Origin: Neomesorhizobium albiziae
GTDB lineage: Bacteria; Pseudomonadota; Alphaproteobacteria; Rhizobiales; Rhizobiaceae
DNA: 64,000 nt
Assembly (NCBI RefSeq): GCF_900114255.1
Contig: NZ_FOSL01000014.1
Span: 1-64,000, forward strand
Direction of reading: 5' to 3'
Part shown: positions 8,980-17,962 of the stretch, one piece after another
Numbering within the stretch: position 1 is the stretch's first letter
How the letters are laid out: the number at the start of each line of letters is the position of its first letter
Translations under genes and position numbers: made by a program
Notes under the pieces: generated by a model
What the model was told of the DNA's origin: nothing
Databases searched by the model: none
What the model saw: the letters and a program-made list of their open reading frames with translations, nothing else

Positions 8980-9681
8980 ATGACGGAATTCAAGGCAAAG
9001 CCACCGGTGGGGATCGACGCGACTGGCGCCTCGACAGAGGGAGCGTCCGTCTACGAGCTGATCCGCGACGACATCATCGAAGGCCGCCTCAGGGCGAACG
9101 AACGTTTGGTCGTCGCTGACCTCGCCCAGCGTCATGGAACGTCCACCAACCCGGTCCGCGAGGCGCTGCAGCTGCTCAGAGGCGAGGGCTTTGTCATCTT
9201 CGCCCCGAACCGTGGTGCGCGCGTGCGGCCGATTGATCAGGACTTCGTTCGGGACATCTACGAAATTGGCGTTCTGATCGAGCCCGCCCTTACCCGATGG
9301 TTCGTCGGCATGGCGACCCAGGAGGACATTGTCGAACTCGAGCGCATCCAACGCCTCATCGAGGAAAACAACTTTGCTGATCAGCTCAGGCATAGTGAGC
9401 TCGACACGGCCTTCCACACCGTCATGTACGAGCGCCATTACAACCGTCACGCGGCCGAGCTCTGGTGGAAGCATCGCGAGGTACTGCGCGCTGTGAGCCG
9501 CCGATTCAATTTTACGCTCTCGCGGCGCGCCCAGGTGCTGCGTGATCATCGCGAACTGATCGAGCTGATCAAGGCCGGTGAGGCTGACAAGGCCGCTGAA
9601 CTGGTCGCCCGCCATGTTGAAGGCTCGGGCCGACACATCCTTGAGCAGATGCGCGCAGCAAGCGCAGCGCGGGCAGGATAG
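8980..9681 (+). CDS. GntR-family regulator, FadR subfamily
   Basis: A 233-residue transcription factor with an N-terminal winged helix (SVYELIRDDIIEGRLRANER and TSTNPVREALQLLRGEGFV) and an all-helical FCD ligand domain. The start at 8980 (MTEFKAK) has AAGGGGAG six bases upstream; an in-frame ATG at 8941 is possible but lacks a good ribosome site. It lies between the divergent transporter operon and two plus-strand dehydratase genes, so it most likely controls both and senses the sugar acid or its product. Confidence 0.88.
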   Translation: MTEFKAKPPVGIDATGASTEGASVYELIRDDIIEGRLRANERLVVADLAQRHGTSTNPVREALQLLRGEGFVIFAPNRGARVRPIDQDFVRDIYEIGVLIEPALTRWFVGMATQEDIVELERIQRLIEENNFADQLRHSELDTAFHTVMYERHYNRHAAELWWKHREVLRAVSRRFNFTLSRRAQVLRDHRELIELIKAGEADKAAELVARHVEGSGRHILEQMRAASAARAG

Positions 9682-9731
9682 GTTCCGGCCGGTTCGACTC
9701 ATGCCCCACTTCAATGGAGAAGCAGAAGCAA

Positions 9732-10892
9732 ATGAAGATAACGAGTGTGCGGCCCTGGCTGATACAGTCGAGCGCCTCGTACTGGGGCGAGTTCCTGTTT
9801 GTCGAGGTGGACACTGACGAGGGGATCACCGGTTGGGGCGAGATCACCACCACAACAAAGATCGCAAATCGCGCCCTGGTTGCGATGCTCAGGCAGGTAG
9901 GCTCTATGCTGGTTGGCGAAGATCCGACACTCATAGAGCAGCTTTGGCACAAGCTTTTTCGCAGCTTCACCTACATGGGAAGCCGCGGGGCCGCGGTGGA
10001 ATGCGTAAGTGCAATCGACATCGCCTTGTGGGACATCCGGGGCAAGGCCCTCGGCATGCCCATCAACGAGCTTCTGGGGGGACCTGTGCGAGATGAAATC
10101 GCCCTCTACACCCACCCCGACCAGCGCAAGTTCACCAGCAAGGAGGCCGTGGTCGCGGAGATCCACGACATTGTGAAGTCTGGGCACACCGCCCTCAAAT
10201 TCGACCCCTTCCCCCAACAGGGTACACACGTGGATGGCTTGGCCCGGGAGCAGCGCGACGGCTATCTCGAAGGGTCCATGACGCGCAAGGACGAGCGCGA
10301 GGCCGCCGAGCTCACCGCGCTGATCCGCGAGACAGCAGGGCCGGATATCGAAATCCTCATCGATGCGCACGGCCGCTTCGACGTCCCGACCGCGATCCGG
10401 CTCTGCCGCACGCTCGAGGACGCTGGCCAAATCGACTGGTTCGAGGAGCCTGTTCCGCCCGAGAGCTTCAACGCGCTGAAGCAAGTACGCGACAAGGTGA
10501 ATGCGCCGATTTCCTGGGGAGAGCGCGGCCACACCAAATGGGACTTCGTGCCAATTCTTGAGAACAAGCTCGCCGACTACATCATGCCTGACGTAACCTG
10601 GACCGGTGGCATCACAGAGCTGAAAAAGATCTCCGCCATGTGTGAAGCGTACTACATTCCCGTGTCGCCTCACGACGCCGCCGGGCCGATCAATGTCGTC
10701 GCCGGCGCGCAGGTGATGATGACGGTGCCGAACTTCTACAAGCTCGAGACATCCGAGTGGAACCTGCACAAATATGACGTGCTCATCGACGAGCCACTCG
10801 ACAATTCCAACGGCAGCCTGAAGCTTACGAAGCGCCCGGGCCTCGGCGTCGAGATGAATCGCGGCTACCTCGAGGAAAACCAGGTCGAGTAG
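9732..10892 (+). CDS. Galactonate dehydratase-like enolase-superfamily protein
   Basis: A 386-residue mandelate racemase-subgroup protein. The three metal ligands are in LIDAHGR, WFEEPVPPE and SWGERGHTKW, and the strand end is PHDAAGPI. The chosen start gives MKITSVRPW, the normal family N terminus, with GGAG about 12 bases upstream; an in-frame ATG at 9714 would add six residues. A 20-residue insertion after KFDPFPQQG (DGLAREQRDGYLEGSMTRK) enlarges the region near the active-site lid. It is probably co-transcribed with the next dehydratase. Substrate unknown. Confidence 0.85.
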   Translation: MKITSVRPWLIQSSASYWGEFLFVEVDTDEGITGWGEITTTTKIANRALVAMLRQVGSMLVGEDPTLIEQLWHKLFRSFTYMGSRGAAVECVSAIDIALWDIRGKALGMPINELLGGPVRDEIALYTHPDQRKFTSKEAVVAEIHDIVKSGHTALKFDPFPQQGTHVDGLAREQRDGYLEGSMTRKDEREAAELTALIRETAGPDIEILIDAHGRFDVPTAIRLCRTLEDAGQIDWFEEPVPPESFNALKQVRDKVNAPISWGERGHTKWDFVPILENKLADYIMPDVTWTGGITELKKISAMCEAYYIPVSPHDAAGPINVVAGAQVMMTVPNFYKLETSEWNLHKYDVLIDEPLDNSNGSLKLTKRPGLGVEMNRGYLEENQVE

Positions 10893-10973
10893 TACGCCTG
10901 CCCAAACAGGTCCCATACCGCGAGTAAGTTCGCACAGCGCTGGTCCCCTCAACGGCCGAAAGTCCAGAACCCC

Positions 10974-12179
10974 ATGAAGATCGTCGACCTTCGTTGCGCC
11001 GTCATCGGCCGCCATCCCATCGTCCGCATCGTAACGGACGAGAATATCCACGGCCTCGGCGAGGTGGAGTTCACCAAACCCTACCTGAAACCCTTTGTGC
11101 TCCATTTCCGCGACGCGCTCATCGGCGAGGATCCCACTGACGTGGAACACGTGATGCTCAAGATTCGCCAGCGCGGCAGTTTTAAGCCCTACGGCGCTGC
11201 GGTCAGCGCGATTGAGCATGCGCTGTGGGATATCGCCGGCAAGGCCGCCAACGTCCCCGTCTACAAGCTGCTCGGCGGCAAAGTGCGCGACCAGATCCGC
11301 TGCTACAACGGCAACAAGCGCCGCAAGCGCTCGGGCGACCGGCCCGAGGACTACGCGGACGACGTCAGGTGGATGATGGAGCAGCCCGAAGGCTTCTTCA
11401 TGGTGAAGCAGGGGATCACGTTCCATTCGAACATGAAGGACACGGTTCCCGACTTTCACTATGGCATCGTGCAGAAGAAAGCCGGCTATCACGGCGCCAT
11501 GGATCAGGGCCAGATCAGTGAGCGCGGCATGGCCCATGCGATAGACTGCGTCGCGGCCATGAAGGAGGTGCTCGGCGACAAAGTCAGCCTTGCGCTGGAT
11601 TGCGGGCCGGGCTGGTTTCTGCCCGACGCCATCCGCTTCGCCAATGCGGTTGAGAAGTACAATTTGATGTGGCTCGAGGACATGCTCACCGGCGACTACG
11701 TACCGTGGGTCAACCCGCAGGCCTATCGCGAGTTGACGCAGTCAACGACGGTGCCGATCCATACTGGTGAACAGATTTACCTGCGACACAATTTCAAGGA
11801 ATTGATCGAGACGCAGGCGGTGCGGATCGTCGGTCCAGATCCCGCCGACATCGGCGGCATCGCCGAACTCAAATGGGTAGCCGAGCATGCTTACATGCAT
11901 TCTATCATGATGGCGCCGCACGGCACGGCCAACGGGCTCCTCGGCCTTGGAGCGCTGATCAATGTGTGCGCCGCCCTGCCCGCGAACTTCATCGCCTTCG
12001 AGTACCCCACCGCGTCCGACCCATGGTGGGAGGAAATCGTCATCGGGCTGCCGAAGCAGATCGTGCGCAATTCGATGATCGAACTGCTGCCCGGTCCAGG
12101 GCTCGGCCTCGACATCGATCCCGAGGGAGCGCGAAAATATCTTGCCGAAGAAGACGAGGGATTTTTCCACCGCGTCTGA
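10974..12179 (+). CDS. Enolase-superfamily dehydratase (mandelate racemase subgroup)
   Basis: A 401-residue protein with metal-ligand motifs ALDCGPGW, WLEDMLTGDY and HTGEQIYL, and strand end PHGTANG. The long lid after VKQGITFHS carries several His and Lys residues and differs from the other three paralogues in this locus. Motif spacing resembles the mannonate/gluconate dehydratase-like branch and is closest here to the 915-2213 protein. It follows the previous dehydratase with an 81-base gap and no obvious terminator. Confidence 0.85.
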   Translation: MKIVDLRCAVIGRHPIVRIVTDENIHGLGEVEFTKPYLKPFVLHFRDALIGEDPTDVEHVMLKIRQRGSFKPYGAAVSAIEHALWDIAGKAANVPVYKLLGGKVRDQIRCYNGNKRRKRSGDRPEDYADDVRWMMEQPEGFFMVKQGITFHSNMKDTVPDFHYGIVQKKAGYHGAMDQGQISERGMAHAIDCVAAMKEVLGDKVSLALDCGPGWFLPDAIRFANAVEKYNLMWLEDMLTGDYVPWVNPQAYRELTQSTTVPIHTGEQIYLRHNFKELIETQAVRIVGPDPADIGGIAELKWVAEHAYMHSIMMAPHGTANGLLGLGALINVCAALPANFIAFEYPTASDPWWEEIVIGLPKQIVRNSMIELLPGPGLGLDIDPEGARKYLAEEDEGFFHRV

Positions 12180-12329
12180 AGCTTCCTCCTGGCGTAAGCG
12201 TGCAAACCAAGTCGCGTTGGTCGGCCACAACTCATCCGCTTGGTCAGATGTGTTCGACGCCCCTCACATAGTAAGGGGCCCTCCCGCTGACGCGGGCGAG
12301 TCCCAAAGATAGTCGGTAGCCTGGAGGGC

Positions 12330-12947
12330 TTAGGCTGCCGCTTTCTCGCTACCAGCCGTCGCGCCGTGCCTGATTTCGGTACCAAGCACCTTCAGGCATT
12401 CGCGCATGAAAGCGGCTAGGCCGGTCCAACCCTTGGCCGAGACCATCGTGCCGTCCACATAGGCTTCGGTCGGCTTGACGTCGATATAGGTGCCCCCGGC
12501 CAGCTTCACCTCCGGCTCGCACGCGCCTAGGGCAGCGACGTTCTTGCCGCGCACGACTCCGTCCACCGCCACCAGGATCTGGACGCCGTGGCAGATGGTG
12601 AAGATCGGCTTCTTTGCGTCGTGGAAATGCTTGACCATCGCCTGAATTCGTTTGTCGGTGCGGATGTATTCCGGGCCGCGGCCGCCGGCGCAATAGACGG
12701 CATCGTATTCTTCCGGCTTCACCTCGGAAAAGGTCTTGTTGATGTCGGCAAGGTGGCCGTAGCGCTCGATGTAGGTCTGGTGCCCCTCGAAGTCGTGCAG
12801 CGAAGTCTGGATCTTGTCGCCAGCCTTCTTGTCCGGGCAAATCACGTGGACGGTGTGTCCGACTGCTTCCATTCCCTGCTGGAACACGAAGATCTCGTAT
12901 TCCTCGGTGAACTCGCCGGTGAGCATCAGAATTTTCTTGCCAGCCAT
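12330..12947 (-). CDS. DJ-1/PfpI family protein
   Basis: A 205-residue DJ-1/PfpI-fold protein. The nucleophile elbow is visible as TICHGVQIL (Cys), with a conserved Glu in LTGEFTEEYE. Members include deglycases, chaperones and cysteine proteases; sequence alone does not separate them. It starts after GGAGGA and is followed downstream, in convergent orientation, by the dehydratase gene. It lies 50 bases after a GntR gene on the same strand, so the two are probably co-transcribed. A role in handling reactive carbonyls from sugar-acid metabolism is only inference. Confidence 0.85.
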   Translation of the reverse strand: MAGKKILMLTGEFTEEYEIFVFQQGMEAVGHTVHVICPDKKAGDKIQTSLHDFEGHQTYIERYGHLADINKTFSEVKPEEYDAVYCAGGRGPEYIRTDKRIQAMVKHFHDAKKPIFTICHGVQILVAVDGVVRGKNVAALGACEPEVKLAGGTYIDVKPTEAYVDGTMVSAKGWTGLAAFMRECLKVLGTEIRHGATAGSEKAAA

Positions 12948-12997
12948 TTTATTCCTCCGTTGGTGCGGAGCCTGACGCTCCGCAGTTCTTGCTTCAA

Positions 12998-13708
12998 CTA
13001 TTCGAAAGCCGGCAGCAACCGGTCTCGAGAACGTTCGATATGATCGCTCATCGCGCGCTTCGCCGCCTTGCCATCCCCGGCCGCAAAAGCCGCGAGCAAT
13101 GCTTCATGCTCGTCGAGCGCTTCCTCGGTAACGCGCGAATGAAACATCAGTCGGAAAATGTGAAAGTGCGTGTGCTGGTTCGCAAGCGTCATGCGGATCA
13201 GCTCATTGCCGGCAAACTCCAGGATGCGGTCGTGGAAGACAGCGTCCTGGCGCGCGAAGGCGGAGTACCGAACCCGCTCATCGCCCACCTGCCGGCGAGA
13301 CATGACGCCTGCCATCTCTTTCAGGATTGAAAGCCTGCTCGCATCCATCGTTCGTGCTGCGCGCTGCGCAGCGGTCGGTTCGAGCAGCAAACGCAAGTCA
13401 TACAATTCGTCGAAGCGTCGGCGGGTTATCTGCGGCGCCGCGCTGTAGCCGATCAGATGCGTCTTGATGACGAGCCCCTCACCCTCAAGCCGGCCGAGCG
13501 CCTCGCGAATGGGCGTCTGAGAAACGTTGAATTCGCGCGCTAGATTGTCAACCGTAATGCGGGAACCAGGCGCAATCCGCAGCGCCATGAGCTGGGCGAA
13601 AATCGCCTCATAGGCCTCCTCGGCGAGACCGTGATGGCGATTGATCGCGCGCACGCCGGCCTGAGAGACGGCGCCTTCCAAAGGATCAGCTTGAAGCAGG
13701 CCGTTCAT
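12998..13708 (-). CDS. GntR-family regulator, FadR subfamily
   Basis: A 236-residue regulator with winged-helix motifs VDNLAREFNVSQTPIREALG and LEGEGLVIKTHLIGYSAAP, followed by an FCD domain (residues about 85-225). The start at 13708 has AAGGGG six bases upstream; the frame opens further upstream without a ribosome site. It precedes the DJ-1 gene and probably regulates it and perhaps the nearby dehydratases. The upstream sequence (about 13760-13785) is AT-rich, with TATCCTATA-like elements that could be an operator. Confidence 0.85.
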   Translation of the reverse strand: MNGLLQADPLEGAVSQAGVRAINRHHGLAEEAYEAIFAQLMALRIAPGSRITVDNLAREFNVSQTPIREALGRLEGEGLVIKTHLIGYSAAPQITRRRFDELYDLRLLLEPTAAQRAARTMDASRLSILKEMAGVMSRRQVGDERVRYSAFARQDAVFHDRILEFAGNELIRMTLANQHTHFHIFRLMFHSRVTEEALDEHEALLAAFAAGDGKAAKRAMSDHIERSRDRLLPAFE

Positions 13709-13864
13709 GTTCGCCCCTTGACATGAAGCATGCCTAACGCGATGCTCTGGCCAAGTCAATCATATATCCTATACGATTTCCTATTGTGTGGGATGGGCAC
13801 GTTTAAGGGGAACGCTTGATGAGTTTTTGTGCAGCGTTGCGGTCCCTGAGTGTCTTGACGTCCA

Positions 13865-14902
13865 TCAGCTTCCGCCCCGGACGTCGATCATGGCCTTGAT
13901 CAAGCCTGATTTCTGATGTGCCCAGCGCGCTATGTCACGTGGGCTGTCACGCAGCGTCGTGCGGTGCGTGATAAGCTGGTCGATGGGGATCGCGCCTGTC
14001 CGGATCGACGCAGCCACGTGCTGGAAATCGGCGCGCGTCGCGTTGCGGCTGCCGATCAGCATCATCTCGCGCTTGTGAAACTCCGGGTCCGAGAAGGTGA
14101 TATCGTCCTGGACGACACTGACCAGAACCATGACGCCGCCATGCGCGACGTAAGCGAAGGCGGCCTGCATCGAACGGCTGTTTCCCGTCGCGTCGTAGAC
14201 GACGTCGAAACCCGCACCGACGGTTCGCTCCGATACTTTTTCGGAAACCTGCCCTTTCGATGCGTCGATCACCAGGAAGCCGAGCTGACGCGAGGCAAAG
14301 GCCAGCCGTTCCGCGCTGACGTCCATGATTGTCACGTTTTGTTTCGCGATGCGCGCGAAGAGCGTGGTGCCAAGGCCGATCGGGCCTGCGCCGATCACCA
14401 ATGCGCGCTGCCCGCCAACGGCCATCGACCTCCGAACGGCGTGAGCGCCAACAGCCAGGAATTCGACCGTCGCCGCCTCAGCTAGCGACAGGCCATCGGC
14501 CGGAAAAAGGTTCTCCACGGGCACAAGGAGCTGTTCGCTCATGGCACCGTCGCGATGCACTCCCAGCACCTGGATCGAGACGCAGCAATTGGGCTTTCCC
14601 TGCCGGCACGCAACGCATTTTCCGCAGGAGAGGTAGGGGTTGATGATGACATCCTGACCTACCGAAATGTCTGTGGGTCCATTGATCTCGACAACGGTGC
14701 CCGAAACCTCATGGCCCATGATGCGCGGATAGGCGAGGAACGGATGTTTGCCTTCGAAGATGTGATAGTCGGTGCCGCAAATGCCGACATGGGCGACGTC
14801 GATCAGTGCCCAGCCTTCAGGGGGACTGCCAAGCGCCGGCCGATCGGCGAATTCGAGTTCTCCCGGAGCGACGCATCGGACAGATTTCATGACGGCGTTC
14901 AT
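13865..14902 (-). CDS. Zinc-dependent alcohol dehydrogenase (polyol/idonate type)
   Basis: A 345-residue medium-chain dehydrogenase that oxidises a sugar alcohol or sugar acid with NAD(P). Catalytic zinc ligands are in GICGTDYH and GHEVSG, the structural zinc site is CGKCVACRQGKPNCC, and the nucleotide-binding turn is VIGAGPIGLG. It is the last gene of the minus-strand operon led by a ribose-type ABC permease, so it should act on the imported compound. Close families are L-idonate, galactitol and sorbitol dehydrogenases; the exact substrate is open. Confidence 0.87.
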   Translation of the reverse strand: MNAVMKSVRCVAPGELEFADRPALGSPPEGWALIDVAHVGICGTDYHIFEGKHPFLAYPRIMGHEVSGTVVEINGPTDISVGQDVIINPYLSCGKCVACRQGKPNCCVSIQVLGVHRDGAMSEQLLVPVENLFPADGLSLAEAATVEFLAVGAHAVRRSMAVGGQRALVIGAGPIGLGTTLFARIAKQNVTIMDVSAERLAFASRQLGFLVIDASKGQVSEKVSERTVGAGFDVVYDATGNSRSMQAAFAYVAHGGVMVLVSVVQDDITFSDPEFHKREMMLIGSRNATRADFQHVAASIRTGAIPIDQLITHRTTLRDSPRDIARWAHQKSGLIKAMIDVRGGS

Positions 14903-14983
14903 GTGGGCGGTGTTGCTCCTGCGATGTGTTGGTGGCGTACCGAGCCGGCCCGGCAGGTGGCTCTGCCGGGTCGGCTCAAGCGG

Positions 14984-15901
14984 TTATTCGAAGTCCTTGA
15001 CGTTCTCGGCGGTCACCAGGCCGGCGCCGGTGTCGACATTGGCCTCCACCGCTCCGCCCTTGATCGCCTTGACGACCGTGTCGATGCCGAGTTCGCCCAT
15101 CTTGGCGGGGAACTGCGCGACAGTCGCGTCCTCGACCCCTGACTTGATCGCTTCGATCTCGCCGCAGCAGGCGTCGAAGCCGACGAGAATGAACGCGTCG
15201 TTGGCAATGCCGGCGTTGGTGATGGCCTGTGCGGCGCCTGCGGCCGGCGGACCGCATGCCGAGTAGATGGCTTTCAGGTCGGGATTGGCGGTCAGCAAGT
15301 CCTCGGCGACCGATGTGCCGAGTTCCTGCGTGCAGTTGGTCGCGCCTTTGCCCACGACTTCGACCTTCAGGCCGCCTAGCCCCTCCATCATCCCGTTGAC
15401 GCGGTCGTCGAGTGCCGGCACGCCGGGAACGCCTTCGAGAATGCCGATCTTGTCGCCGTTCTTCAGCACCGTCTTGAGATATTCGCCGGCGATCCTTCCG
15501 CCATTGAGGTTGTTGGTCGAGACGAGCGCCGTCGCTCCCTTCCAGTCCGGGATGCTGTTGTCGATGAGCACGACCTTGATGCCGGCTGCGACCGCTTTGT
15601 CGAGCGCGGGCGCGACAGTCGGGTCTACCGGCGTGATGGCGATGCCCTGCACGTCCTGGGTGACCATCGATTCGATGAGCGCGATCTGGCCCTCGATGTC
15701 GGTGGCGGACTGTCCCTGGCCGACGACCAGATCGACATCGTTCTCTGCCGCGTATTTCTTGGCGGCATCCTCCATGGTCGAGAAGAACGGGACAGGGAAC
15801 TTGGTGATCAGCGCGACCTTGACCTTGTCGGCCGCGAACGAGGGCGAGGCAAGCGCGATGGCGACCGCGACACCCCCAATCAATCTATGGTTCAGCTTCA
15901 T
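14984..15901 (-). CDS. Ribose-type ABC sugar-binding protein
   Basis: A 305-residue periplasmic binding protein of the RbsB class (CUT2). The start follows AGGAGGAGGAA and gives a signal peptide ending at SPSFAADK. The early KVALITKFPVPFF and the hinge-region IAITPVDPT are typical of the fold. In this operon the order is permease, ATPase, binding protein, dehydrogenase. Two cysteines at ACCGEIEA are unusual for the class and might form a local disulfide. Confidence 0.9.
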   Translation of the reverse strand: MKLNHRLIGGVAVAIALASPSFAADKVKVALITKFPVPFFSTMEDAAKKYAAENDVDLVVGQGQSATDIEGQIALIESMVTQDVQGIAITPVDPTVAPALDKAVAAGIKVVLIDNSIPDWKGATALVSTNNLNGGRIAGEYLKTVLKNGDKIGILEGVPGVPALDDRVNGMMEGLGGLKVEVVGKGATNCTQELGTSVAEDLLTANPDLKAIYSACGPPAAGAAQAITNAGIANDAFILVGFDACCGEIEAIKSGVEDATVAQFPAKMGELGIDTVVKAIKGGAVEANVDTGAGLVTAENVKDFE

Positions 15902-15986
15902 TTCCTCCTCCTGTGTTGCTGGCGCGCTTTCCGGTGGAAGTTCCGGCCAGATGCGGACGTGGGCGACGCCCGCAATGAGTTCAGGT

Positions 15987-16760
15987 TCAGGCCCCGACGA
16001 TCATCGCGACCAGATCCTGCTTGTTGCTGTTGGTCGGTACGATCTCGCCGACCTTCCGGCCCTGCCGCAGCACCATGGCGCGGTCGGCGAGCTCAACGAC
16101 ATGTTCCATGTTGTGCGTGATTAGGATCACCGCATTGCCCTGGTCGCGAACGGTCGCGACGAGGTTGAGCACCTGGCGGGATTCCCTGAGACCGAGCGCT
16201 GCTGTCGGCTCGTCGAGGATGACGACCTTGCGCGCGAAAACCGTGGCGCGCGCCACCGCGATGGCCTGTCGCTGGCCACCGGACATCTTGGCTACCACGA
16301 CGTCGAGCTTGGGAAGCGTGATCTTGAGGCGGCTGATGACCTGCCTTGCCTCGGCGTCCATGCCGCGCTTGTTCAGGAAGCGCAGCCCGCGCGGCAGCCA
16401 TGCCGGACCTGCGATCTCGCGGCCTGCGAAGAAGTTCTGCGCCGGCGTCAGGTTGTCGAAGAGAGCGAGTTCCTGATAGACCGTCTCGATGCCGGCGAAC
16501 CGGGCGTCCGCCGGCGAGCGGATTTCCGTCTCGAGGCCATCCAGATGGATTGCGCCGGAATCGAGACGATGAAGCCCGCTGATGCATTTGATCAGCGTCG
16601 ACTTGCCGGCGCCATTGTCGCCAAGCAACGCCAGTATCTCGCCACGCCTGAGGTCGAGATCGACGCCATCGAGGGCAAGCACCGAGCCGAAGCGTTTAGT
16701 GGCGCCACGCACCGAGAGCAGCGGGCTCAACGCTTCAGTCTGCAGGGCGGCGCCGTTCAT
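15987..16760 (-). CDS. Ribose-type ABC transporter ATP-binding protein (single ATPase domain)
   Basis: A 257-residue ATPase with Walker A GDNGAGKST, Q loop YQELALF, signature MSGGQRQ and Walker B VVILDEPTAALG. Unlike RbsA it has one rather than two ATPase domains, as in FrcA-type fructose importers, so it should work as a homodimer. Its start overlaps the permease stop by four bases. Confidence 0.92.
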   Translation of the reverse strand: MNGAALQTEALSPLLSVRGATKRFGSVLALDGVDLDLRRGEILALLGDNGAGKSTLIKCISGLHRLDSGAIHLDGLETEIRSPADARFAGIETVYQELALFDNLTPAQNFFAGREIAGPAWLPRGLRFLNKRGMDAEARQVISRLKITLPKLDVVVAKMSGGQRQAIAVARATVFARKVVILDEPTAALGLRESRQVLNLVATVRDQGNAVILITHNMEHVVELADRAMVLRQGRKVGEIVPTNSNKQDLVAMIVGA

Positions 16761-17851
16761 CGCGCCCTCCCCGCCTGCACGACGCGCACGCGCGCCTCAA
16801 GATGGTTGCGCAGTACGTCGCACTCGACAGCGATCACGATGATGACGCCGATGATGATGAGCTGGAAAAATATGTCGACATTGAGCAGATTGAGCGCGTT
16901 GCGGATGACGCCGATCATGATGGCGCCGATCACTGCGTGTCCGAGATGGCCGCGCCCGCCGAGAAAGCTCGCGCCGCCGATGATAACCGCAGCGATCGTG
17001 TCGAGCTCCAGCAGATTGCCGAACAGCGGCGACCCCGCGTCGGTGCGCCCCGCGAGAATGACAGCGCCGATCCCGGCGCAGGTGCCGGAAGTGACGTATG
17101 TTGATACAAGCACCCAGTTGACGGGAATGCCCATGGCGACGGCCGCTTCCGGCCGCCCGCCCACGGCATATATCCAGCGGCCCCACACCATTGTCCTGGT
17201 GAGGACGAGTAGTAGAAGGCCCACTCCAAGAACCACGAATACCGACCCGGGTAGACCCCAGAAGGCGTTTCGGCCGAGGACACGGATAGCTTCCGGCATG
17301 CCCGGGATGGCGCGGCCATCAGCAAGCTGCAGCGCGATACCCTTGCAGATGCTGAGCGTCGCCAAAGTGATGATGAACGGATGCGGCAGCCGGCCGAAGA
17401 CGTAAAAGAGCCCGTTCACTGAGCCTACGAGCGCACCGGACGCAATCATCGCTAGGATGACGACCGGTGCGGAGCCGCCGGCCTGAAACAATAGCGCCCC
17501 CACGACCGACGCCAGCGCAAGGTTCGATCCGACAGAGAGATCGATACCTCGCGTCAGGATGACGAGGTGCTGGCCCATGGCAACCACGGTGATGACCGCG
17601 GTCTGGGCCAGAATGTTGCTTACGTTGCGCGGCGTGAAAAATACCGGCGATAGGAAGCTGAGAACGACGACCAGAACGATCAGGATCAGAGCCGGGCCGA
17701 TGCCGAGCAGCATCAGACCCAGATCCAGCCGAGACGTTGCGCGCACGGCCTGGGCCTGGCCCGACGCCGTCCGTCCCATTCCAACTCCATTCCCAGCATT
17801 GGCGTCGGACAATTCCCCTCCCCCGTCAAAACCCACGGGTTTTGACGACAT
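16757..17851 (-). CDS. Ribose-type ABC transporter permease
   Basis: A 364-residue RbsC/FrcB-type inner-membrane permease with about ten hydrophobic segments. Family landmarks include GIDLSVGSNLALASVVGAL and GGASFLGGRGHLGHAVIGA. It heads the minus-strand operon, divergent from the double winged-helix GntR gene. Codons 2-9 contain a near-perfect inverted repeat, listed separately, that could affect translation or bind a regulator. Confidence 0.92.
   Translation of the reverse strand: MSSKPVGFDGGGELSDANAGNGVGMGRTASGQAQAVRATSRLDLGLMLLGIGPALILIVLVVVLSFLSPVFFTPRNVSNILAQTAVITVVAMGQHLVILTRGIDLSVGSNLALASVVGALLFQAGGSAPVVILAMIASGALVGSVNGLFYVFGRLPHPFIITLATLSICKGIALQLADGRAIPGMPEAIRVLGRNAFWGLPGSVFVVLGVGLLLLVLTRTMVWGRWIYAVGGRPEAAVAMGIPVNWVLVSTYVTSGTCAGIGAVILAGRTDAGSPLFGNLLELDTIAAVIIGGASFLGGRGHLGHAVIGAIMIGVIRNALNLLNVDIFFQLIIIGVIIVIAVECDVLRNHLEARVRVVQAGRAR
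17825..17846. repeat. Perfect 10-bp inverted repeat at the permease start
   Basis: GTCAAAACCC (17825-17834) and GGGTTTTGAC (17837-17846) are exact inverted copies separated by two bases, inside the first codons of the permease gene. It may be an operator or a hairpin near the ribosome-binding region; no T tail follows. Confidence 0.55.
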
Positions 17852-17867
17852 ACGTCCCTTTGCTTGC

Positions 17868-17929
17868 TTTCTATCGATAAAAAACTACGCGCGATTGGTT
17901 TGCGTCAAGTTGTTTTTTATGCATAAAAA
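17868..17929. promoter_or_regulatory. Twin palindromic operator-like sites
   Basis: Two related AT-rich palindromes lie in the divergent promoter. TTTTTATGCATAAAAA (17914-17929) is a perfect 16-bp palindrome; TTTCTATCGATAAAAA (about 17868-17883) is nearly so. Both fit TTTYTATSSATAAAAA, and their centres are about 46 bp apart. They flank the likely promoters of the transporter operon and the GntR gene and are the best candidate sites for that regulator. Confidence 0.6.
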
Positions 17930-17962
17930 TCGACCGGAAAAGACATCCTTACAAGGCCGGCC

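Noticed and set aside
9711-11537. A 608-codon minus-strand frame opposite two dehydratases
   Set aside because: Antisense shadow of the conserved plus-strand enolase-superfamily genes; no motif or ribosome site.
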